Origin: Terripilifer sp031921685
GTDB lineage: Bacteria > Pseudomonadota > Alphaproteobacteria > Rhizobiales > Beijerinckiaceae
DNA: 64,000 nucleotides
Direction: 5' to 3'
Assembly (NCBI RefSeq): GCF_031921685.1
Contig: NZ_JAPDHU010000001.1
Span: 1,612,001-1,676,000, forward strand
A program made the translations under genes and the position numbers. The first letter of the stretch is position 1. Each line of letters starts with the position of its first letter. Shown here in pieces: positions 19,522-29,200 of this stretch. The notes under the pieces were generated by a model. That model did not search any database, was not told where the DNA came from, and saw only the letters and a list, made by a program, of their open reading frames with translations.

Positions 19522-19853
19522 GATCTCGGATCGGCGCGGCGCTCGCCGCCGCGCTTGTCGTATCATCTTCAGTCTGGGCACAAACTCGGGCTCCAACCGC
19601 CCTACCGGATCTGCCGCCGGGCACGTTCGATTTCTGTCCGCGGCCGGTGCGTCCGGTCTGTGTCGATGACAACGATACCTATACGAAACCGGCATCGCGC
19701 AAGGCTTGCGACGAAGAAATGGCGCGCTTCGTCAAGGCGACCTTCGACTATCGCTCCTGCCTGACGATCCAGATGGAGAACGTCATCCGCGATACGAATC
19801 GGCTCGCCGAAAAATTTCGCTGCAAGGCGGACGGCAAGCGCAACTGCGGCTGA
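19518..19853 (+). CDS. Small secreted cysteine-containing protein
   Basis: The 111-residue protein starts at a GTG overlapping the thiolase stop by four bases. It has a signal peptide (MRSRIGAALAAALVV..., cleavage near VWAQ). The mature part contains six cysteines spaced through PPGTFDFCPRP, PVCVDD, ACDEEM, YRSCLT, KFRCKA and the last residues RNCG, suggesting disulfides in the periplasm. No family is recognised. Coupling to a cytoplasmic thiolase is odd functionally and may reflect only compact gene packing. Confidence 0.72.
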   Translation: MRSRIGAALAAALVVSSSVWAQTRAPTALPDLPPGTFDFCPRPVRPVCVDDNDTYTKPASRKACDEEMARFVKATFDYRSCLTIQMENVIRDTNRLAEKFRCKADGKRNCG

Positions 19854-19882
19854 CGCCGTTCGTTATGTTTCTCCTGGCGCCT

Positions 19883-20161
19883 TTATTCATTCGGCGCCTT
19901 GGCTTCGATGGCGAGCGCATGTACGCCGTCGCGCAGTTCCTGCGCCAAAGCGTCGTTGACCAGGCGGTGACGTTGCAGGCGTGACTTGCCGGCGAAGGCT
20001 TCGGCGGTGATGCGAACGGTGAAATGGGTTTCGCCGCGCGGTTCGACGCCGCCGGGATGGAGCATATGTCCGGCATGTTTGGCGGAATCGTCGATGACGT
20101 CGAGGGACGCCGGCGCCAAGGCGGCGGTGAGTTTCGCAATCATCGTGTCCTTAACCGTCAC
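19883..20161 (-). CDS. BolA-family protein
   Basis: This 92-residue protein matches BolA: an N-terminal helix (AKLTAALAPASLDVIDDS), the conserved HAGH, ETHFTVRITAEAFAGKSRLQRHRLVNDAL, and a C-terminal GVHALAIEAKAP. BolA proteins work with monothiol glutaredoxins in iron-sulfur trafficking or sensing. The frame begins with GTG at 20161; an ATG at 20143 preceded by AAGGA is an alternative start and would shorten it by six residues. It is divergent from the J-domain gene, in the conserved bolA / J-domain / cobS / cobT block. Confidence 0.9.
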   Translation of the reverse strand: MTVKDTMIAKLTAALAPASLDVIDDSAKHAGHMLHPGGVEPRGETHFTVRITAEAFAGKSRLQRHRLVNDALAQELRDGVHALAIEAKAPNE

Positions 20162-20323
20162 TTCGCATCTCCACTCTAGGATCGTCCGCGCCTATGAAAT
20201 CTTAGCAGAGCAGGTCATCAAATTTGCATTCCTGCTTTGCCATTTTCGCAGCGCAACACCATTTGTACTTTCCGGGCCCGGCAGTGCTTGCCGCAGACCC
20301 TCCACCTACCTAATGTTTCGGGC

Positions 20324-20929
20324 ATGAATCTCAATTCGCCACTCTTCGATCGCATCAGGACCAAGGGCGAGCCGCAGGAGCGGCCGGCCGAGCCGGTGCG
20401 CGTCCGGTGCAACCACCCCGGTTGCGACCTCGCGGGCGAATATCGCGCACCGATGGGGCGCGATCGGGAAGGGCAGTATTTCTGTTTCTGCATGGACCAC
20501 GTCCGCGAATACAACAATTCCTACAATTATTTCAAGGGGATGAGCGACGAGGACGTGGCGCGTTACCAAAAGGACGCGCTGATCGGCCATCGCCCGACCT
20601 GGACCATGGGGACCAAGCGCGGCGCCAGCGGTTTCCGCGAGGACGGGGTCGATCCGGCCGGTTTCGTCGATCCGATGGGCCTGTTCCGGGCGCAGCAGCA
20701 GGCCCACCAGGCCGCCACCGCCCGGCCGCGCCTGCCTGTGGCCACGGCCAAGGCTCTGTCGGTCATGAATCTTGAAGAAACAGCCGATGCGCAAACCGTT
20801 CGGGCGCGCTACAAGGAACTGGTCAAACGCCTCCACCCCGACGCCAATGGCGGCGATCGGTCCAGGGAGGAAAAATTGCGCGAGATCATCCAGGCCTATA
20901 AGCATCTGCGCAGCGTCAAGCTGGCGTAA
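20324..20929 (+). CDS. J-domain protein with an N-terminal Cys-rich motif
   Basis: The ATG at 20324 gives 201 residues. The N-terminal half has paired cysteines (RCNHPGCDLAGEYRAP, then YFCFCMDHVREYN) that look like a small zinc-binding unit. A linker follows, and a J domain occupies about 148-201, with the HPD tripeptide in KRLHPDANGGD and a short helix IV that reaches the C-terminus. It should stimulate an Hsp70 partner. A homologue sits upstream of cobS in many Rhizobiales, so a role in assembling the cobaltochelatase or an Fe-S process is plausible but only inferred. Confidence 0.88.
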   Translation: MNLNSPLFDRIRTKGEPQERPAEPVRVRCNHPGCDLAGEYRAPMGRDREGQYFCFCMDHVREYNNSYNYFKGMSDEDVARYQKDALIGHRPTWTMGTKRGASGFREDGVDPAGFVDPMGLFRAQQQAHQAATARPRLPVATAKALSVMNLEETADAQTVRARYKELVKRLHPDANGGDRSREEKLREIIQAYKHLRSVKLA

Positions 20930-21048
20930 GCTACCGGCCACTGGATTTTCCGGCTCACGGTCCGGCTCTGGCGTCCAGCTTCGGCTGGTTCTTGGCTTGA
21001 GGCCTTTCAGGTTGCGCGCACGCGCCCTATGCGTGCGACGTTGGAGGA

Positions 21049-22038
21049 ATGATGCAAGCGGATACGAAAGAAACGAACGGTCTGCCCGATATCAAGGTGT
21101 CCGTGCGTCAGCTGTTCAATATCGATTCCGACATGGAAGTGCCGGCCTATTCGACGGCCAATGCCTATGTCCCGGATCTCGACGAGGATTATCTCTTCGA
21201 CCGACCGACCACGCTCGCCATTCTCGCCGGCTTTGCCCGTAACCGCCGCGTCATCGTCACCGGCTATCACGGCACCGGTAAATCGACCCATATCGAACAG
21301 GTTGCCGCGCGGCTGAACTGGCCTTGCGTGCGCATCAACCTCGACAGCCACGTCTCGCGTATCGATCTCGTCGGCAAGGACGCGATCGTGCTCAAGGAAG
21401 GCAAGCAGGTCACCGAGTTCCGCGACGGCATTCTGCCCTGGGCCTATCAGAACAATATCGCTTTGGTCTTCGACGAATATGACGCCGGCCGCCCGGACGT
21501 GATGTTCGTTATCCAGCGCGTGCTTGAATCCTCCGGCCGTCTGACCCTGCTCGATCAGAGCCGCGTGATCCGCCCGCACGCCGCGTTCCGCCTGTTCGCC
21601 ACCGCCAATACGGTCGGCCTCGGCGATACGTCGGGCCTCTATCACGGCACGCAGCAGATCAACCAGGCGCAGATGGACCGCTGGTCCATCGTCACCGTGC
21701 TCAACTATCTGGCGCACGACAAGGAAGTCGACATCGTGCAGGCCAAGGCGCCGCACTATCGGAGTAAGGAAGGCCGCGACATCGTCAACAAGATGGTGCG
21801 CGTCGCCGACCTGACCCGCAACGCCTTCATGGCCGGCGACCTGTCGACGGTGATGAGCCCGCGTACGGTGATTACCTGGGCCGAGAACGCCGACATCTTC
21901 AAGGATATCGGCTTCGCCTTCCGCCTGACCTTCCTCAACAAGTGCGACGAACTCGAACGCGCCCTGGTCGCCGAGTTCTATCAGCGCGCCTTCGGGCAGG
22001 AATTGCCCGAGAGCACGGTGAATGTCGCGCTGAGCTGA
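21049..22038 (+). CDS. cobS: Cobaltochelatase subunit CobS
   Basis: This 329-residue AAA+ ATPase is one of the two motor subunits of the aerobic, ATP-dependent cobaltochelatase (CobNST), which inserts cobalt into hydrogenobyrinic acid a,c-diamide during B12 synthesis. Walker A is GYHGTGKST (72-80) and Walker B is ALVFDEYDA (about 138-145). Sensor and arginine-finger regions follow (FATANTVGLGDTSG, SPRTVITWAEN). GGAGGA lies directly before two tandem ATGs (21049 and 21052), and the second has better spacing. cobT follows 78 nt downstream. The catalytic subunit cobN is not in the window. Confidence 0.96.
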   Translation: MMQADTKETNGLPDIKVSVRQLFNIDSDMEVPAYSTANAYVPDLDEDYLFDRPTTLAILAGFARNRRVIVTGYHGTGKSTHIEQVAARLNWPCVRINLDSHVSRIDLVGKDAIVLKEGKQVTEFRDGILPWAYQNNIALVFDEYDAGRPDVMFVIQRVLESSGRLTLLDQSRVIRPHAAFRLFATANTVGLGDTSGLYHGTQQINQAQMDRWSIVTVLNYLAHDKEVDIVQAKAPHYRSKEGRDIVNKMVRVADLTRNAFMAGDLSTVMSPRTVITWAENADIFKDIGFAFRLTFLNKCDELERALVAEFYQRAFGQELPESTVNVALS

Positions 22039-22116
22039 GGCTCAGTCGAGGCGTTGAGCAGACCCGCATCGTGACCGATGCGGGTTGCGGGCAGCGGGTA
22101 ATGGGATAGCCCTTTC

Positions 22117-24051
22117 ATGAGTTCCAATCGCAAGCCGGCCGTCAAAGGCGAAGCCCCGCAGGAGCCGTTCAAGCGCGCGGTGGCAAGCTGCATGCGCGCC
22201 ATGGCGGGGGCGCGCGATCTGGAAGTGACCTTCGCGGCGGAACGTCCGGCGCTCGTTGCCGGCGAAACGCCGAAGGCGCGGCTGCCGGAGCCGGCGCGCA
22301 AGCTCACCGCGCATGAAGCGGCCATCGTGCGCGGACATGCCGATTCGCTGGCGCTGAAGCTCGCCTGTCACGACGCCAATGTGCATCGCCGGCTGACGCC
22401 GACCAATCAGGCGGCGCGCGCCGTCTTCGAGGCGGTGGAACAGGCGCGCGTCGAATCGATCGGCTCGCGGCGCATGCAGGGCGTGGCCGAAAATCTCACC
22501 GCCATGCTCGACGATCGTTATCATCGCGGCACCTATGCCGACGTCACCGATCGCTCCGACGCGCCGCTCGAAGATGCAGTGGCGATGATGGTGCGCGAAC
22601 GGCTCACCGGTCTTGCGCCGCCGCCGGCTGCGCAGAAGATCGTCGATCTGTGGCGGCCGATCATCGAGGATCGCGCCGGCGACGACCTCAATGCGCTCGG
22701 CGCCTCGATCGAAGACCAGCGCGCCTTCGGCAAGATGGTCCATAAACTGTTGCAGTCCCTCGACATGCTGGATGAGGGCGCGATGGATCAGGACGAAACC
22801 GGTGACGAGCAGGGCGATTCCGAGCCCGATGCGCAGCCCGAGGACGCTGAAAGCGAAGGTGAGCAGGACCAGACCGGCGACGCCGTCGAGATGGATCAGG
22901 CCGACGAGTCGACCGAGGACATGGAAGAAGGCGAGATGGACGCCGACGACGCGCCCGCTGGTGAAATGCCAGAGGACGCCGACATGGGCGATGCCGACGA
23001 AGCCTCCGAGAACAAGCGTCCGCCGACCCACGGCGCCATCGAACATCGCGGTCCCGACTACAAGGCGTTCACGGTAAAGTTCGACGAGACCGTGCATGCG
23101 GAAGATCTGTGCGAGCCGGAAGAGCTGGAGCGCCTGCGCGCCTATCTCGACAAGCAGCTCAGTAATCTGTCGTCGATCGTCGCGCGTCTCGCCAACCGGC
23201 TGCAACGCCGCTTGATGGCGCAGCAGAATCGGTCGTGGGAATTCGATCTCGAAGAGGGCATTCTCGATCCGGCGCGTCTGTCGCGCGTCATCATCGATCC
23301 GCAGCAGCCGCTGTCGTTCAAGCGCGAGAAGGATATGAACTTCCGCGACACGGTGGTGACGCTGCTGCTCGACAATTCCGGTTCGATGCGTGGGCGTCCG
23401 ATCACGGTCGCGGCCACCTGCGCCGACATTCTGGCGCGCACGCTCGAGCGTTGCGGCGTCAAGGTCGAGATTCTCGGCTTCACGACACGGGCGTGGAAGG
23501 GCGGGCAGGCGCGCGAAGCCTGGTTGCAGGCCGGCAAGCCGGCCAATCCCGGCCGCCTCAACGATCTGCGTCACATCATCTACAAGTCGGCCGATGCGCC
23601 GTGGCGTCGTGCGCGCCGCAACCTCGGCCTGATGATGCGCGAAGGTCTGCTGAAGGAGAACATCGACGGCGAGGCGGTCGATTGGGCGCATCGCCGCCTG
23701 CTAGCGCGCAGCGAACAGCGCCGCATCCTGATGGTGATCTCCGACGGTGCGCCGGTCGACGATTCAACCTTGTCGGTCAATCCGGGCAATTATCTCGAAA
23801 AGCATCTGCGCTGGGTGATCGACGAGATCGAAAACCGCTCGCCGGTCGAACTCATCGCCATCGGCATCGGCCACGACGTGACGCGTTATTATCGCCGCGC
23901 CGTGACGATCGTCGATGCGGAAGAACTCGGCGGCGCGATGACGGAAAAGCTTGCCGAACTGTTCGACGAGGATTCTACGCCGACCATCGTTCCGTCGGCG
24001 CATATGGTGCGTGCCGCGCGTCAGGCCGCGCAGCCGGCGAAGGCGAAGTAG
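22117..24051 (+). CDS. cobT: Cobaltochelatase subunit CobT
   Basis: This 644-residue protein is the second AAA+/VWA partner of the aerobic cobaltochelatase. The N-terminal AAA-like part is followed by a long acidic linker (about 225-305, rich in Glu and Asp). A C-terminal VWA domain carries an intact MIDAS motif LLLDNSGSMRG at about residues 415-425 and a later MVISDGAPVDDS. CobT stacks on CobS and contacts CobN through the MIDAS metal. It lies directly after cobS in the same orientation and is followed by a strong terminator shared with the convergent rpmB. Confidence 0.96.
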   Translation: MSSNRKPAVKGEAPQEPFKRAVASCMRAMAGARDLEVTFAAERPALVAGETPKARLPEPARKLTAHEAAIVRGHADSLALKLACHDANVHRRLTPTNQAARAVFEAVEQARVESIGSRRMQGVAENLTAMLDDRYHRGTYADVTDRSDAPLEDAVAMMVRERLTGLAPPPAAQKIVDLWRPIIEDRAGDDLNALGASIEDQRAFGKMVHKLLQSLDMLDEGAMDQDETGDEQGDSEPDAQPEDAESEGEQDQTGDAVEMDQADESTEDMEEGEMDADDAPAGEMPEDADMGDADEASENKRPPTHGAIEHRGPDYKAFTVKFDETVHAEDLCEPEELERLRAYLDKQLSNLSSIVARLANRLQRRLMAQQNRSWEFDLEEGILDPARLSRVIIDPQQPLSFKREKDMNFRDTVVTLLLDNSGSMRGRPITVAATCADILARTLERCGVKVEILGFTTRAWKGGQAREAWLQAGKPANPGRLNDLRHIIYKSADAPWRRARRNLGLMMREGLLKENIDGEAVDWAHRRLLARSEQRRILMVISDGAPVDDSTLSVNPGNYLEKHLRWVIDEIENRSPVELIAIGIGHDVTRYYRRAVTIVDAEELGGAMTEKLAELFDEDSTPTIVPSAHMVRAARQAAQPAKAK

Positions 24052-24073
24052 GGCTTCGTCCTCAACGCCAGCC

Positions 24074-24111
24074 AACAAAAAAGCCCGGTCGCGAGACCGG
24101 GCTTTTTTGTT
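24074..24111. terminator. Bidirectional intrinsic terminator between cobT and rpmB
   Basis: A perfect 17-bp stem (24074-24090 with 24095-24111) has a GCGA loop. The A-rich and T-rich outer stem gives T runs on both strands for the convergent genes. Confidence 0.9.
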
Positions 24112-24127
24112 GCGATGTTCGCGGACA

Positions 24128-24421
24128 TCAAGCGGCGGCGGCAGCCTGCTTCTTGACGATCTCGCGCTTCAGGCTGAGGGCGCCCTGCGACAGCTCGGCG
24201 TCACGCGCCTTGAGCAGGAAGGCGTCGAGGCCACCGCGATGCTCGACCGAACGCAGAGCGGCGGCGGCGACGCGCAGACGCACCGAACGCTGCAGCGTGT
24301 CGGAGATCAGGGTGACGTTGCACAGGTTCGGCAGGAACCGTGTCTTGGTCTTGATGTTCGAGTGGCTGACGAGATGGCCAACCTGGACTGCCTTGCCGGT
24401 CAGTTCGCAACGGCGCGACAT
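24128..24421 (-). CDS. rpmB: 50S ribosomal protein L28
   Basis: This 97-residue protein matches bacterial bL28: SRRCELTGKAVQVGHLVSHSN at the N-terminus, the KTRFLPNL segment and the RLRVAAAALRSVEHRGGLDAF core. It is the alphaproteobacterial length, with an Ala-rich C-terminal tail. AAGGAAG lies 6 nt before the ATG. Confidence 0.97.
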   Translation of the reverse strand: MSRRCELTGKAVQVGHLVSHSNIKTKTRFLPNLCNVTLISDTLQRSVRLRVAAAALRSVEHRGGLDAFLLKARDAELSQGALSLKREIVKKQAAAAA

Positions 24422-24736
24422 GGGAACTTCCTTTCAAACGCTTTTCGACTGGGCGATAGCCTTGAGAACGCCGCCGGAGGGCGGATGCATTTGTCCACGA
24501 CTGAATGGAAGGCGCGACAAACCGCAATCGTTCCGGGTTCGCCGGAATTCGGTCGCGGCTCTATAGGGGAGAGGTGCTGTGGCGTCAAGACTTTGACAGC
24601 AGAGGCCGGCGTTAAAGTCGCACTTTGCTAGAAAAGGTGATCGACCGGCGTTGTCTCGGCCGTGAATCCGACGAATTTACGAAGTGTAAGCTATAACCTG
24701 CTTCAAATCCGACAACAGTATCGGATGTAGAGTTTC
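24422..24736. other. Divergent intergenic region between rpmB and the DUF3108 gene
   Basis: These 315 nt carry the promoters of both divergent genes, but I cannot define -35/-10 boxes with confidence. A short hairpin (ATCCGA 24707-24712 with TCGGAT 24721-24726) lies just upstream of the DUF3108 start. No gene is visible. Confidence 0.5.
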
Positions 24737-25600
24737 ATGATCAGCAGGACACTCAAAATTAAGACGATTTTGCCCAAGGCGCGGGTTGGGAAGCGGGTTT
24801 TGGCGCTGTCCCTGGCGGCGCTGCCGCTGGCTTTTTCGGGGGCTGGTGCAAAGGCCGAGACGCTGCAGGCGGCCTATTCGGTGCGCATCATCGGCTTGAC
24901 CTTGGGCACCGCTGGCCTCGTCGGCTCGATCGAGCCGAACGGCTATCGGATCGAGGCTTCGGCCAAACTGGCCGGGATCGCCTCGGCGGTGACCAAATCG
25001 GAAGGCGGCGCCACCGCCACCGGATCGATCGTCCGGGGTCGCGTGCTGCCGGCGACCTATGCCAGTGCCTCGCAGAATTCCAAGGAAACCCGCACGGTGC
25101 GGATGGCCTTGAACGCCGGCAATGTCAGCGGCGCCGAGATCATGCCGCCGCCCGATCCCTATCCCGACCGCATCCCGGTCACTGAGGCGCAGAAGCGCGG
25201 CATCATCGATCCGCTGTCGGCGCTGATCATGCCGGTCAACACGCCGGGGCCGCTTGTGGGACCCGAGGCCTGCGCCCGCACCATTCCGATCTATGACGGC
25301 ATCACCCGGTTCGACGTGCCGCTCTCCTATGTCGGCACGCGCCGCATGGAGATATCAGGCTACAGTGGGCCAGTGGCGGTCTGCTCGGCGCGCTATCGGC
25401 CGATTTCCGGCCATCGTGCGAACCGGGAAGCGACCAAGTTCATGGCCGACAACCGGCAGATGGAAGTCTGGCTGGCGCCGCTCGAAGAGGCGCGCGCCTT
25501 GGCGCCGGTGCGCATTTCCGTCGCCACCATGATCGGCATGCTGGTGATCGAGGCGACACGCTTCCAGACTTCGCCGTCGACCACGGCCTCGACCCGTTAA
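24737..25600 (+). CDS. DUF3108-domain exported protein
   Basis: This 287-residue protein has an N-terminal signal peptide with a long basic n-region and a hydrophobic core ending near AGAKAE (residue 41). The mature part is a beta-rich DUF3108-type domain: AAYSVRIIGLTLGTAGLVGSIEPNGYRIEASAKLAG near the start, then KRGIIDPLSALIMP, CARTIPIYDGITRFDVPLSYVG and, at the end, the APVRISVATMIGMLVIEATRF strand. The family is common next to rpmB in Rhizobiales. An outer-envelope or lipid-related role has been suggested for the fold, but no activity can be claimed. Confidence 0.85.
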   Translation: MISRTLKIKTILPKARVGKRVLALSLAALPLAFSGAGAKAETLQAAYSVRIIGLTLGTAGLVGSIEPNGYRIEASAKLAGIASAVTKSEGGATATGSIVRGRVLPATYASASQNSKETRTVRMALNAGNVSGAEIMPPPDPYPDRIPVTEAQKRGIIDPLSALIMPVNTPGPLVGPEACARTIPIYDGITRFDVPLSYVGTRRMEISGYSGPVAVCSARYRPISGHRANREATKFMADNRQMEVWLAPLEEARALAPVRISVATMIGMLVIEATRFQTSPSTTASTR

Positions 25601-26210
25601 CGTTTCTCGCCGTCCCGACGGCCCTGTTTTCACGAACCCGCTGGCCTTCCGCCGGCGGGTTTTTGCATTCGGGCGACGCGCCAGCCGGTAGGGCCGTGCC
25701 AAATCGATCGCAATTATTAACGCCTGTCTTTTCAAAAGCCTGTCACGTAAGTGCGACAAGGCCTCGGCTAGTGGTATTTGCAGCCATCGCCACCCACATA
25801 TGGCGTGAACGGGTCGGGAAAGGTCGCCGCACAGTGATTCGTGCCTGTTACGTTCGTGCTGCGTACCGGAGGTAAACGACGGATGTTCTGCTCCCTGTGG
25901 AAATTCTATTGACAGAAGTGCCCTTCAGAGTCCGTGCGAAAGTTAAATGCGAGTCTAAGGATTCATGCGTCGAGTCGAGCGGATTCGCAATACATAGTAA
26001 TGCTTGGGTCGGCCGGAACGAAATCTTGTGGGGAACAAAGGAAGACTCAAGAAGAGTCGCCGATTCGATGCCGATTCGTTCCCGCCCCGTTCGAGTGCTG
26101 AAGAAATCTGCCCGCCGGCCGTCGCAGCATGATACATCGGCGCTGTTGTCGTCAGGTTTCCGGCACCGCTCCGTTCCCGTCGCTCGGCATCGTGCCGCAG
26201 GTGCGTTTCG
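25601..26210. other. 610-nt intergenic region upstream of the SUV3-like helicase gene
   Basis: Apart from the terminator at 25635, I see no supported gene. A GGAGGT at 25868 precedes an ATG at 25881 that opens only an eight-codon frame, and a 105-codon frame (25897-26214) has no protein-like features. The length would suit a long 5' leader or an unrecognised small RNA. Confidence 0.45.
25635..25665 (+). terminator. Rho-independent terminator after the DUF3108 gene
   Basis: An 11-bp stem (AACCCGCTGGC 25635-25645 with GCCGGCGGGTT 25651-25661, one mismatch) has a 5-nt loop and a T run of six to 25664. Confidence 0.75.
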
Positions 26211-29200
26211 ATGAATGTTCCGCTGCCGGCGGGTCGCGCCGGTCTTCCGCAGTCTCGCCACCGGCCGGTCACCGCGGTGCTGGGGCCGACCAATACCGGC
26301 AAGACCCATCTGGCGATCGAACGGATGGTCGGCCACAACAGCGGCGTCATCGGCCTGCCGCTGCGGCTTTTGGCGCGGGAAGTTTATAATCGCATTGTCG
26401 AAAAGGTGGGCGCGCCCCAGGTGGCGCTGATCACCGGCGAGGAAAAGATCAAGCCGGATCGGCCGCGCTACTGGGTGTCGACGGTCGAGGCCATGCCGCG
26501 CGATCTCGATGTCGACTTCGTCGCCGTCGATGAAATCCAGCTCGCCGCCGATCTCGACCGCGGCCATGTCTTCACCGACCGTCTGCTGCACCGGCGCGGA
26601 CGCGAGGAGACGATGATGATCGGGGCCGAAACGATCCGGCCGCTGATCGAACGGCTCATTCCCGATGCGGTCATTGTGTCGCGGCCGCGCCTGTCCAACC
26701 TGACTTTCGCCGGCGAACGCAAGATTTCGCGCCTGGCGCGGCGCAGCGCCGTCGTCGCCTTTTCGGCCGAGGAAGTCTATGCGATCGCCGAGTTCATCCG
26801 GCGCCAGAAGGGCGGCGCCGCCGTCGTGCTCGGCGCGCTCAGTCCGCGCACGCGCAATGCCCAGGTGGCGATGTATCAGAACGGCGACGTCGACTATATC
26901 GTCGCCACCGATGCCATCGGCATGGGCCTCAATCTCGATGTCGATCACATCGCCTTCGCCGGGGATCGCAAGTTCGACGGTTGGCAATATCGCCGTCTCA
27001 ACCCCAGCGAGTTCGCACAAATTGCGGGTCGTGCTGGCCGGCATACCAATGATGGGACTTTTGGCACCACCGGGCGGTGCGCGCCGTTCGATGAGGAACT
27101 CGTCGAAGCTCTGGAAAATCATCGGTTCGACGCGCTGTCCACCTTGCAGTGGCGCAACACCGATCTGGATTTCAGCACGATCACGAGCCTGCAGGCCTCG
27201 CTCGAGCGCGAGCCGCGGACTCAAGGGTTGACGCGCGCGCCGCTGGCCGAGGACGTCCTGGTGCTGGACGTTCTGGCGCGGGACGAGACCGTTCGCCGGG
27301 TCTCGGCCACACGCAAAGACGTGGAGCGTCTATGGGACGCATGCCAGATCCCCGATTATCGCAAGCTGTCCCCGGCCGCCCATGCGGAACTGGTGTCGAC
27401 CATCTACAGTTTCATCGTTCGGGCCGGAAAAGTGCCGGATGACTGGTTTCAGCGCCATCTTTCCACTTTTGATCGCACCGATGGTGAGATTGACACATTG
27501 TCGGCGCGTATTGCACAGATACGCACCTTCAATTTCATCGCTAATCGTCCTGACTGGCTGAAGGATCCTGAGCATTGGCAGGGGATTACCCGTCAGGTAG
27601 AGGACAGGCTTTCGGACGCGCTGCATGAGCGGCTCGCCCATAGATTTGTGGACCGGCGCACCAGCGTGCTGATGCGCCGCCTGAGAGAGAATGCAATGCT
27701 GGAAGCGGAAGTGACGACGTCAGGCGATGTGCTTGTCGAGGGGCAGCATGTCGGCAGCCTGCAGGGGTTCCGTTTCACGGCTGACCCGCAGGCCGAGGGC
27801 GAGGCGCAGAAAACCCTGAACGCGGCGGCGCAGAAGGCGCTGGCGAGCGAGATCGATGGGCGCGCGACGCGCGTCGGCGATGCGGTCGACGATGCCTTCG
27901 TGCTCGCCAATGACGGCACCCTGCGCTGGCTCGGTGAAGCGGTCGGCAAGATCGCGACGGGCGATCACGTCCTGAAGCCGGTCGTGCGCGTGCTCGCCGA
28001 CGAGCGGCTGACGGGCGCGTCGCTGGAGACCGTGCAGCGCCGGCTCGATCTGTGGGTGGCGCAGCATGTGAAGAAATTGCTCGGGGCGCTGTTTGATCTG
28101 GAGGCCGGCGAGGGGCTCGAAGGTATCGGCCGCGGCATCGCCTTCCAGGTCGGTGAAGCACTGGGCGTGCTTGAGCGCCAGCGCGTTGCCGCCGACATCA
28201 AGAATCTCGATCAGACGGCGCGCGCCAGCCTGCGCAAGTTCGGCCTGCGCTTCGGCGCCTATCACATCTATCTGCCGCAGCTTTTGAAGCCGGCGCCACG
28301 CGCGCTCGCCGCGCAACTGTGGGCGCTCAAGCACGGCGGCATCGAAACCGTGAAAGGTCTCGATGAAGTGGCGCATCTGGCGTCATCAGGCCGCACCTCC
28401 TTTGCCGTCGACAAGGATGTGCCGAAGGGGCTCTATCTCGCCGCCGGTTTCCGCGCTTCTGGCGAACGCGCCGTGCGTGTCGACATTCTCGAACGTCTGG
28501 CCGATCTCATTCGTCCGGCGATCGCTTATCGTCCCGGTACGACGCCGGGCGATCCGCCGCCGGGCACTGCCGATGGTGATGGCTTCGTCGTCACCGTGGC
28601 GATGACATCGCTGGCCGGCTGCTCGGGCGAAACTTTTGCGTCGATCCTGCGTTCGCTCGGCTATCACGGGCAGCAGCGCAAGGGTCCGGCGATCACCGTC
28701 GCCTTGATTCCGAAAGCCGCCACCGAGCCGGTGAAGCCGGCGGAGGCGGAAACGGCGCCGGCGGAAGGCGTCGAAGCGGCCGCGTCGAGCGAAGCCGTGG
28801 GCGAGACGGTTGAGGCGGCCGTCGCCGAAACCGCTGCGGCACCAGTGGAACCTGTTGCTGAAGTGACGGCGGAAGCGCCGGTCGTGGAAGCCGCTGAAGC
28901 GGCGCCGCAAGAACAAGAAGCGCAGGAACAAGAAACGAAAGAATCGGAAACGCCAGCGACAACGGACACCGTTGAAGCGATGGCATCCGAGACGGAAGCG
29001 GCGACCAGCGATGCGCCGGCCGCCGAGGCGGGTGAAGCCGCTGAGGTCGTCGCCGAAGAGCCGATGATCGAGGTGTGGACGCCGCATCGCCGGCATGAGC
29101 CGCGCAAGTTCGACTTCACGCAGCGCCGGCCGCGTCGCGAGGACAATCGCAACAACAAGGGTCAGCGTCCGCCGCAAGGACGTCCCGGTGAAGCCGGTGT

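Noticed and set aside
18208..19695. 495-codon frame antisense to the thiolase
   Set aside because: Shadow of the thiolase; no domain pattern.
20930..21048. Cobalamin riboswitch upstream of cobS
   Set aside because: The gap is only about 120 nt and shows no B12-box-like sequence.
22042..23691. 549-codon frame antisense to cobT
   Set aside because: Shadow of cobT, which has the MIDAS motif and conserved context.
25897..26214. 105-codon plus-strand frame before the helicase
   Set aside because: No hydrophobic core, no motif and no ribosome site; treated as chance.
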